Assembly (NCBI GenBank): GCA_011959205.1
Contig: BLLV01000033.1
Location: 1-33,677, forward strand
Origin: Bacteroidaceae bacterium
GTDB taxonomy: Bacteria > Bacteroidota > Bacteroidia > Bacteroidales > Bacteroidaceae
DNA length: 33,677 bases
Reading direction: 5' to 3'
Under the pieces are notes generated by a model, which saw nothing but the letters and a program-made list of their open reading frames with translations, did no database searches and was not told the origin of the DNA. Both the position numbers and the translations under genes were made by a program. Below, in pieces: positions 16,451 through 23,843 of the stretch. Numbering within the stretch: the first letter of the stretch is position 1; each line of letters opens with the position of its first letter.

Positions 16451-19400
16451 ATGATTAAGTATCTAAAGTCCGTAGGCGTCTTACTGTTCTTGTCAACTGT
16501 TTGTAACGGAACGGTTTACGCCAATCAAGGAGAAAGAAAAACAGATGTGAGAGTGATTCAGCAAAGTGGTACTTGTACCGGAGTTGTAAAGGATGCTACA
16601 GGAGAGACGGTTATCGGTGCATCTGTGGTAGTAAAAGGCTCCACAAATGGAACCATTACAGGAATTGATGGGGATTTCTCTCTTTCTAATGTGCCTAAGG
16701 GAAGCGTGATTGTCATTTCATTTGTAGGTTATCAGACACAGGAGGTAAAATGGACGGGGATGCCGTTGAATATTATCTTGAGTGATGATACAAAAGTATT
16801 GGATGAAGTGGTAGTAGTAGGGTATGGAACACAGAAAAAAGTGAATGTGACAGGTGCGGTGAGCATGGTGGGGTCAGATGTGATTGAGTCGCGTCCTGTT
16901 GCCAATGTGAGTCAGGCATTACAAGGTGCTGTTCCTGGTTTGAACCTTTCTACCAGTTCAAGCGGTGGTGACCTTAATACCAGCATGAATATTAATATTC
17001 GTGGTACAGGTTCTATTGGTGACGGTTCTGTGGACAGGCCTTTGATTTTGATTGATGGTATAGAGGGTGATTTGAACTCCTTGAATCCTAATGATGTAGA
17101 AAGCGTGTCAGTACTGAAAGATGCTGCTTCGGCTTCTATTTATGGTTCGCGTGCTGCATTTGGTGTAATTTTGGTTACGACTAAGAGTGGAAAAGCCGGT
17201 AAGGTGAAGGTTACTTATTCTGGTGATGTTCGTTTCAGTACTGCAACACAGGTGCCGAAGATGGCTAACTCATTGCAATTTGCCACTTATTTCAATGCTG
17301 CAAATATTAATGCCGGAGGTTCAAATGTATTCAGCGATGAAACGATGGCGAATATCAAGAAGTACATGAATGGCGAATTCACAGACCCCAGCCAGCCGGA
17401 ATATTGGGGAACAACACCTAATAAGGAGAATGGGAAGTGGAACAACTATGGTTCGGCTTTTGCCAATACGGATTGGTTCGAGGAATTTTATAAAAAGAAT
17501 GTACCTTCTACACAGCATAATTTGAGCTTGAGTGGCGGTAACGAGAAGTTCAATTGGTCGGTCAGTGGAAGTTTCCTGTTGCAAAATGGTTTGATTTCTC
17601 ATGGACACGATGAACTGGACCGTTATACGTTGAACAGCAAAATTGGAGCTGAACTAGCCTCATGGGCACGTTTGGATTATTCTACAAAATGGACACGCAA
17701 GGATTATGAGAAGCCTCAATATCTGACAGGATTGTTTTTCCATAACATTGCACGCCGCTGGCCTTCTTGTCCGGTAGTCGATCCGAATGGAAACTGGATG
17801 GCCGAAATGGAGATTTATGAATTGGAAGATGGGGGTATATATAAAGAGAATAATGATGAGTTCACCCAACAGTTAAAATTTACTTTCACGCCATTGAAAG
17901 GATGGAATATTTATGCTGAAGGTGCTTTGCGTCTTATCAATAATAAGACTACCCAAAACAAAATTCCTATTTATAATTATAATGTAGCTAATGAACCAAT
18001 GTTGCGTGACTCCGGATACGGAACGGTGACTTATGTGTATGACAACCGCTACAGGCAAAACTATTATGCTGTGAATATCTACACCGATTATACCCGCAGT
18101 TTTGGAAAACATAACGGAAAAGTATTGTTGGGTTTGAACTATGAACGCTATAATCAGGACAATATGTGGGCAAGTGGTACGAATCTGACTACGGAAGACA
18201 AACCTTTCCTGAGCCAGACACAAAGGAATAAGAAGAATAGTGACGGCTATTGGAATCGAGCTACAGCCGGTTATTTCGGACGTTTTAATTATGATTATGA
18301 CGGTAAGTATCTGGCGGAGTTCAATATTCGTTATGACGGTTCTTCACGTTTTCTGGCTGATAAGCGGTGGGCATGGTTTCCGTCAGTATCTTTGGGATGG
18401 AACATTGCCCGTGAGGAATTTTTTGAGAAACTGAGTGAAACGGTTAATACACTGAAACTTCGTGCTTCTTGGGGACAGTTAGGTAATACTAGCTCCAATT
18501 ATAACAGTTTTTGGGATTGGTATCCGTTTTATCAACAGCAAGCCATCGGTTCCGCATCCAGCAATTGGCTGATTAATGGTGAAAAACAGAATACATCTTC
18601 ATTGCCTGGCATTGTTAACGCTACTATGACTTGGGAAACGGTGGAAACATGGGACATCGGTTTTGATTTCGGAGCTTTCAATAATCGTCTGACTGGTACT
18701 TTTGATTGGTACAGCCGTACTACAAAAGATATGATTGGCCCGGCACCTATTTTGGGTTCTGTATTGGGTACTAATGCACCGAAGACCAACAACTGCGATA
18801 TGCGTACTTCAGGTTGGGAATTGGAGATCGGTTGGCGCGATCAGATGAATGATTTCAAATATGGTGCGCGAATCAATATCTCGGACAACCGTTCTAAGAT
18901 TCTGTCTTATCCGTATGATGGTGAGTTTGGAAATCAAAATATTGGCAGTTATTACAATGGTAAGTACTTGAATGAAATCTGGGGTTATGAAAGTGTCGGT
19001 TTGGCATCTTCAAAAGTAGAGATGGACAGCTGGTTGGCAAATAATAAGCCTAATTGGGGAAACAATTGGGGAGCAGGTGATGTAATGTATAAGGATTTGA
19101 ATGGTGATGGTATTGTCAGTTCCGGTGCAAGTACTTTGGATGATCACGGTGATTTGAAACGTATTGGTAATGCAACTCCCCGTTATCGTGTCGGTTTAAA
19201 CTTGGATGCGGCATACAAAGGATTTGATTTCTCTATATTTTTTCAAGGAGTATTGAAACGCGATTGGTTCTTTGGAGCTGGTGATGCATACTTTTGGGGA
19301 GCCCAAGGAAACATGTGGCAAAGTGCTTGCTTTGAAGATCATTTAGATTACTGGAGGGAAGACAATACCGGTGCGTATTATCCGAAACCTTATTTTGGCG

Positions 19401-19687
19401 GTATTCAGAAAAATCAGCAGACACAGACGCGTTATTTACAAAGTGCTGCCTATCTCCGTTGCAAGAATATTCAGTTGGGGTATACTTTGCCGAACTCTCT
19501 GTTGTCACCGGCCGGAATCAGTAATTGCCGCATCTATTTGTCATGCGATAATTTATTCACAATCACCAGCCTGTCCAATATATTTGATCCCGAAGCTTTC
19601 GGAGGATATGGTGACGAAGGTTGGGGAAGTGGTAAAACCTATCCGTTGCAACGTACCATTTCTGTGGGTGTAAATCTTAGTTTTTAA
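16451..19687 (+). CDS. SusC-family TonB-dependent outer-membrane transporter (complete)
   Basis: Full-length 1078-residue transporter pairing with the SusD that follows after 20 nt. In order: a signal peptide (cleavage near YAN, residues 23-25), a carboxypeptidase-D-like regulatory domain at about 42-120 (GVVKDATGETVIGASVVVKG), the linker VLDEVVVVGYGTQKKVN, the plug domain (INIRGTGSI, VLKDAASASIYGSRAAFGV) and a beta-barrel ending in VNLSF. There is no N-terminal STN signalling domain, so this transporter is not expected to signal to an anti-sigma factor. A DLNGDGIVS loop resembles calcium-binding loops often seen in SusC proteins. The pair has no enzyme gene downstream on the same strand and is preceded by a long control region with paired dyads. 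The substrate is unknown; the convergent GH2 and GH20 genes are candidates for partners but lie in a separate transcript. Confidence 0.96.
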   Translation: MIKYLKSVGVLLFLSTVCNGTVYANQGERKTDVRVIQQSGTCTGVVKDATGETVIGASVVVKGSTNGTITGIDGDFSLSNVPKGSVIVISFVGYQTQEVKWTGMPLNIILSDDTKVLDEVVVVGYGTQKKVNVTGAVSMVGSDVIESRPVANVSQALQGAVPGLNLSTSSSGGDLNTSMNINIRGTGSIGDGSVDRPLILIDGIEGDLNSLNPNDVESVSVLKDAASASIYGSRAAFGVILVTTKSGKAGKVKVTYSGDVRFSTATQVPKMANSLQFATYFNAANINAGGSNVFSDETMANIKKYMNGEFTDPSQPEYWGTTPNKENGKWNNYGSAFANTDWFEEFYKKNVPSTQHNLSLSGGNEKFNWSVSGSFLLQNGLISHGHDELDRYTLNSKIGAELASWARLDYSTKWTRKDYEKPQYLTGLFFHNIARRWPSCPVVDPNGNWMAEMEIYELEDGGIYKENNDEFTQQLKFTFTPLKGWNIYAEGALRLINNKTTQNKIPIYNYNVANEPMLRDSGYGTVTYVYDNRYRQNYYAVNIYTDYTRSFGKHNGKVLLGLNYERYNQDNMWASGTNLTTEDKPFLSQTQRNKKNSDGYWNRATAGYFGRFNYDYDGKYLAEFNIRYDGSSRFLADKRWAWFPSVSLGWNIAREEFFEKLSETVNTLKLRASWGQLGNTSSNYNSFWDWYPFYQQQAIGSASSNWLINGEKQNTSSLPGIVNATMTWETVETWDIGFDFGAFNNRLTGTFDWYSRTTKDMIGPAPILGSVLGTNAPKTNNCDMRTSGWELEIGWRDQMNDFKYGARINISDNRSKILSYPYDGEFGNQNIGSYYNGKYLNEIWGYESVGLASSKVEMDSWLANNKPNWGNNWGAGDVMYKDLNGDGIVSSGASTLDDHGDLKRIGNATPRYRVGLNLDAAYKGFDFSIFFQGVLKRDWFFGAGDAYFWGAQGNMWQSACFEDHLDYWREDNTGAYYPKPYFGGIQKNQQTQTRYLQSAAYLRCKNIQLGYTLPNSLLSPAGISNCRIYLSCDNLFTITSLSNIFDPEAFGGYGDEGWGSGKTYPLQRTISVGVNLSF

Positions 19688-19707
19688 ATAATAAAAAGAA
19701 GAATAGT

Positions 19708-21726
19708 ATGAAAATAAATACAAAACACATCGGATTATGTCTTTTGCTGGGTGCTACTGCCATGAGTACTACCTCATGTAACGACCTGCTCGACCTTGAT
19801 CCTGTAAGCCAAATCACACCGGAGTCATTCTATACATCTGCCGATCAGTTGGCTACTTATTTGAATAATTATTATAGTTCTTATTTGAATGCCCCTTATA
19901 GCGGAGCAATGTATCACACACAGAGTTATAGTGACGGTATGGCGCGTTCTGATGGTAATACCGATATCATGTTGGCTGGGTTGAGCGGTAATACCACTCT
20001 TTTTGCCGATGACCATTGGGAAGTTTCTTCGGGAAAAGTGCTTCAGGGATATTACGAAGGAGTACGTGTTTACAATTATTTTTTGAATAAGGCGGTTACT
20101 GGTTATGAGAATGGAACGATTACCGGCGATACGGAACTGATTAAAAACTATATCGGAGAGGGTTATTTCTTCCGTGCGTTGTGTTATTTCCGAATGTTGG
20201 CCTATTATGGTGATTTGCCCATTGTTACTGAAGTCTTGGAAGATAATGATGAGGTTATTGTAGAAAATAGTAAACGTACTCCGCGTAATGAAGTGGCACG
20301 TTTCATATTGGGAGATTTGGACAAAGCTATCTCTAATTTGGCAAATCGAGGTAGGTTTAACGGTCAGCGTATCAATAAAGAAGCGGCTTTGCTGTTTAAA
20401 TCTAGGGTAGCTTTGTTTGAAGCCACTTTTGAAAAGTACCATAAAGGAAGCGGACGCGTACCAGGAGATAATAATTGGCCGGGTGCAAACATGCCTTATA
20501 ATAGTGGAAAGAGTTTCAACATTGACAGTGAGGTGGATTTCTTTTTGACAGAAGCTATGAATGCTGCAAAACAAGTGGCTGATAATGCACAACTGACTGC
20601 TAATAATCATGTAATAGAACCCCAACCGGGTGTTATCACAGGTTGGAATGACTATTTTGAAATGTATAGTCAACCTTCATTGGCTAATGTTCCTGAAGTC
20701 TTATTGTGGAAGCAATACAGCTTTAGTCTGAGTATCAGCCACGATGCAGCCTATCGTGTGAAGACTGGTTGTGCCGACGGTTATACTCGTACTTTTGCAG
20801 AGTCTTTTTTGATGAAGAACGGGTTACCTATTTATGCCAGCAATGACTATCAGGGTGATGTAAGCATCGATAATGTGAAAGCCGGTCGTGACGAACGTCT
20901 TCAGCTTTTTGTCTGGAGTGAGAGTACGTTGCTTGATTCTGATCCCAGTGCACCTCAGTATAATCAGCCGTTCAAGAAACCGGGTATAGACAATGCGAAT
21001 CAGGAAACACGTTGTATCACAGGATACCAGCCGCGTAAGTATTATACATATGATTATGCTCAGACACCGAATGATGAAATGCGTTGCACCAATGCGTCTC
21101 CTATTTTCCGTACAGCCGAAGCGTTGTTGAATTACATGGAAGCTTGTTATGAAAAGAATGGTACACTGGATGCTGATGCAAGGAAGTATTGGATGCAATT
21201 GCGTGAACGTGCTGGTGTGAGCAGTGATATTGACGCTACTATTGCAGCTACCGACCTTTCTAAAGAAAAGGATTTTGGAGTATATTCAGGAACCTCTATG
21301 GTGGATGTGACTTTGTATAATATCCGTCGCGAACGTATGAACGAACTTTTCAGTGAGGGACAACGTTTTGCTGACCTGATCCGTTGGCGTTCGTTTGACC
21401 GTATGATGACTACGAAATGGATTCCTGAAGGTGTCAATTTCTGGGATGATCTTTATAAATTGTACGATGAAGATATCAAGGCGGATGGTACATCGGATGC
21501 AGTTGTGTCTGGCAAAGATCAAGGTAAATACCTGCGTCCTTACAGCCGTAATCTGGAAAGTTCCAATGAATTACGTGATGGTTATAACTGGCATGAGGCC
21601 TATTATTTGTATCCGATAGGAATTAGTGACATACGTACGGCTTCTTCCGACCGTGATATAAACAACAGTAATATATATCAGAATATAAACTGGCCTACTA
21701 CTGCAGGCGGACATGCTGAAAAGTAA
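19708..21726 (+). CDS. SusD/RagB-family surface glycan-binding lipoprotein
   Basis: A 672-residue lipoprotein that should cap the preceding SusC. The signal peptide ends STTSC (lipidated Cys24), followed by NDLLDLDPVSQITPESF, a start shared by many SusD proteins. The RagB/SusD core is visible as YFFRALCYFRMLAYYGDLP and, late in the protein, RRERMNELFSEGQRFADLIRWR, and the C-terminal region has YLYPIGISDI. The length is at the upper end for the family. It is followed by two terminators in tandem, so the transcript ends here. Binding residues cannot be assigned by eye. Confidence 0.95.
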   Translation: MKINTKHIGLCLLLGATAMSTTSCNDLLDLDPVSQITPESFYTSADQLATYLNNYYSSYLNAPYSGAMYHTQSYSDGMARSDGNTDIMLAGLSGNTTLFADDHWEVSSGKVLQGYYEGVRVYNYFLNKAVTGYENGTITGDTELIKNYIGEGYFFRALCYFRMLAYYGDLPIVTEVLEDNDEVIVENSKRTPRNEVARFILGDLDKAISNLANRGRFNGQRINKEAALLFKSRVALFEATFEKYHKGSGRVPGDNNWPGANMPYNSGKSFNIDSEVDFFLTEAMNAAKQVADNAQLTANNHVIEPQPGVITGWNDYFEMYSQPSLANVPEVLLWKQYSFSLSISHDAAYRVKTGCADGYTRTFAESFLMKNGLPIYASNDYQGDVSIDNVKAGRDERLQLFVWSESTLLDSDPSAPQYNQPFKKPGIDNANQETRCITGYQPRKYYTYDYAQTPNDEMRCTNASPIFRTAEALLNYMEACYEKNGTLDADARKYWMQLRERAGVSSDIDATIAATDLSKEKDFGVYSGTSMVDVTLYNIRRERMNELFSEGQRFADLIRWRSFDRMMTTKWIPEGVNFWDDLYKLYDEDIKADGTSDAVVSGKDQGKYLRPYSRNLESSNELRDGYNWHEAYYLYPIGISDIRTASSDRDINNSNIYQNINWPTTAGGHAEK

Positions 21727-21742
21727 TGTTTTTCATAAAATT

Positions 21743-21765
21743 GAGTCAATAATGACTCTGTTTTT
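21743..21765 (+). terminator. First of two tandem terminators after susD 2
   Basis: GAGTCA-ATAA-TGACTC gives a 6-bp stem with a 4-nt loop, followed by TGTTTTT. It begins 16 nt after the susD stop. Confidence 0.6.
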
Positions 21766-21786
21766 AGGGTAATATTTTAACATAGC

Positions 21787-21834
21787 AAAGGACAGGGAGT
21801 TCGGGAGAATTTTCTGTCCTTTTTGTTGCATTCG
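21787..21834 (+). terminator. Second, stronger terminator after susD 2
   Basis: AAAGGACAG pairs with CTGTCCTTT, with a loop of about 28 nt that may fold further, and runs into T-rich sequence. It backs up the first hairpin. Confidence 0.75.
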
Positions 21835-21966
21835 GCTCTTTGGAAAAAATGCAAATGCTGGCAGTAGCTCCGGAGCTTTATATGGGAAAAATGGTATTTT
21901 CATGGAAGTTCGAATGGGACTGACATAAGGATGTCTGGGTTTGCAGAGGAAAAGATGAAAAATGTG
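21835..21966. other. Non-coding spacer with a 12-bp palindrome
   Basis: No gene is visible between the convergent susD and fimbrillin-like genes. The only structure seen is the perfect palindrome AGCTCCGGAGCT at 21866-21877, GC-rich against an AT-rich background. Its role is unknown. Confidence 0.4.
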
Positions 21967-22010
21967 TAAAAAAAGAAAGATCCGGTTTATTGTAAAATGT
22001 ACCGGATCTT
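21967..22010 (-). terminator. Rho-independent terminator of the fimbrillin-like gene
   Basis: AAGATCCGGT and ACCGGATCTT form a perfect 10-bp stem with a 14-nt loop. Read on the minus strand the stem is followed by a T-rich run, so it ends the minus-strand gene whose stop is at 22069. Confidence 0.82.
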
Positions 22011-22068
22011 ATAGTTAATTTTTCAATCATTTAACGGGGTTGCTGTCACTCCCACTCCTGTTGGAACT

Positions 22069-23622
22069 TTAAAATTGTGCAACAGGGCGTGTGGCGTAGT
22101 TGCTGGCTTTGCTGTTGGCAACTATCGCACCACTTACGAAATTCAGATACCAGGCAGATTCTGCCGAGTGTTCGGAAGAAGACCAGTACCCCTTGCGTGC
22201 GAAATCATTGAAACAATCTTGTTTATCTTTGCAAATGATTCCGGTTTTTTGAAGTTCCCACAACAAAGCCAACTCGCCCGCCGACGGTAAATACCATTCA
22301 CCTGCCGATTTGCCGCTGGTACTATATTGGTAACAGTAGCCTCCTGCCGGGTAGCTGGAAGAACTTTTACCGAGATAGGCGGTGTGGGCCTTTCCGTTGA
22401 AGTCGCTGATGGCTCCTTCTGGCACCCAAGTGGCAGGTTGTCCGGTTTCAACATTGATGGTTGTTCCCTTGATGTGTTCCTCGTCTTTATCTGAGAAGAA
22501 AGAATCGGCGGTTCCGTTATAATAAGGAAGAACACCGGTTGTCAATGTGCCATCTGCGGTGGTATAGTTTTCAATGCCTTCTATATCTTCTGCTTTGCTG
22601 ATCCATTTGGTACCGGATTGGTTGTCGCCCAATGCCACGATGCGTCCGAATGGAGAAGTGGACAGGGTGGGCGAGAGATTGCCGTCTGCATCATCCAAGG
22701 CATAGACAATACCGATGCAGCTTTTGTTCTCATTCTTCTCGCTGGAGAAGGTAGCGTCGCTATAGTAGTAATCGCCTACTTTGGCGGAGGGCAAGAGGGT
22801 ACAAGCAAGTGTTGGAGCTTTGTATATTTTGCCTTTTTCCAATTTTATGATTGTCGAAGTAGATGTTTCGTACACTTCACCGTTGGTAGTAACGAGAGTG
22901 AAATGCAACTGTGCTTCGGAAGGAAAGAAAGAGATGTAGGTAGTTCCAGAAATTCCGGTTTTATTTTTAATGGTGATATTTCCTGTTTGGGTACTGCTGA
23001 ATTCTCCATTCTTTAATTTTATGACGGCACTGGAATAGAGGTTTCCGGCGGTGGCGGTTACGGTAATTCTTGTGATGTTGTTCAAAGGGCTACCACCGTT
23101 GACGGTGAACTGGAATTTACCGATGGTGACCAAGCTGGTCATTTCGCAGGCGGAAGAGCCTGAAGTTTCATTCATGCCGGCTTTACACATTGCCCACAAG
23201 TAATCATAATTTGTTATACCTGCCAGGGTTCCGTCCTGTCCGCTCAGGTTGAGGGTTTGGGTCAGGGTGTCGCTGCTGGTTGCGGTGATGGCTGCCGCCG
23301 GGTAAAATATAGCAATTTCATTGTCATTCTTTACCTTTGTCGAAAGGTTTCCCGTAAAGGTGTCAGAAGCATTGTCTTCTTTTGTGAAAATGCTTTTGGG
23401 GACACCGCTGGAACCGGTTTTCATTACGGCCAGTTGGCTGTTGTTGTCCCAGTTACCTTGCAGGATGCCTGCATCTTCTACATCCGAAGAACGGGGGGAT
23501 AGTGATGCTGTGAGAGAAAAAGGAACGGTGGAGGTTATCGTAACTTGATCGTCATCATCGCTGCACCCCAACAAGCATAAGGCGATGCCTAAACAAAGAA
23601 TAGTTGTTGTTTTTTTCATCAT
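22069..23622 (-). CDS. Fimbrillin-like lipoprotein with DUF1566-like C-terminal domain
   Basis: A 517-residue cell-surface lipoprotein. The signal peptide ends LLGC followed by SDDDD, so Cys20 is lipidated and an acidic run follows, as in surface-exported lipoproteins of this phylum. Residues about 30-275 are Thr/Ser-rich beta structure of the fimbrillin/Mfa type (QLAVMKTGS, FTGNLSTKVKNDNEIAIFYPA, IKLEKGKIYKAPTL). Residues about 280-517 end in a DUF1566-type module (GEWYLPSAGELALLWELQ, YWSSSEHSAESAWYLNF, ATRPVAQF), found at the C-termini of adhesins and other surface proteins. The product may be a pilus subunit, a tip adhesin or a glycan-binding surface protein; no usher or other pilus gene is nearby. 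An alternative start is the adjacent second Met at 23619. It has its own promoter box and terminator, so it is a single-gene unit. Confidence 0.82.
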   Translation of the reverse strand: MMKKTTTILCLGIALCLLGCSDDDDQVTITSTVPFSLTASLSPRSSDVEDAGILQGNWDNNSQLAVMKTGSSGVPKSIFTKEDNASDTFTGNLSTKVKNDNEIAIFYPAAAITATSSDTLTQTLNLSGQDGTLAGITNYDYLWAMCKAGMNETSGSSACEMTSLVTIGKFQFTVNGGSPLNNITRITVTATAGNLYSSAVIKLKNGEFSSTQTGNITIKNKTGISGTTYISFFPSEAQLHFTLVTTNGEVYETSTSTIIKLEKGKIYKAPTLACTLLPSAKVGDYYYSDATFSSEKNENKSCIGIVYALDDADGNLSPTLSTSPFGRIVALGDNQSGTKWISKAEDIEGIENYTTADGTLTTGVLPYYNGTADSFFSDKDEEHIKGTTINVETGQPATWVPEGAISDFNGKAHTAYLGKSSSSYPAGGYCYQYSTSGKSAGEWYLPSAGELALLWELQKTGIICKDKQDCFNDFARKGYWSSSEHSAESAWYLNFVSGAIVANSKASNYATRPVAQF

Positions 23623-23684
23623 TGTTTTTGTTTTGCTGTTTTATGATTAAAACTTTTGTGGTATTTATTATTTAATTTAGGTAG

Positions 23685-23692
23685 CAAAGGTA
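23685..23692 (-). promoter_or_regulatory. Promoter -7 box of the fimbrillin-like gene
   Basis: Read on the minus strand this is TACCTTTG, an exact TAnnTTTG, about 60 nt before the start codon. No clear TTTG lies 19-20 nt upstream. Confidence 0.5.
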
Positions 23693-23794
23693 AATGTTCT
23701 CGGCCGATTTTTCTAATCTATTCGGCGAAAGCTGATTTTTTTTCGATAAATTAGGGGAATAAGAGTCAAATAGGGATGAAATGCAAGGGAGTGA

Positions 23795-23824
23795 ATGAAC
23801 GGGAAGCATTTATTTCCCGTTCAT
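23795..23824 (-). terminator. Hairpin after the GH2 gene
   Basis: ATGAACGGGAA and TTCCCGTTCAT form a perfect 11-bp stem with an 8-nt loop, starting 19 nt after the GH2 stop on the minus strand. No T-run follows on that strand, so the terminator call is moderate. Confidence 0.55.
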
Positions 23825-23843
23825 GATATTAGTGCAGCAACGG

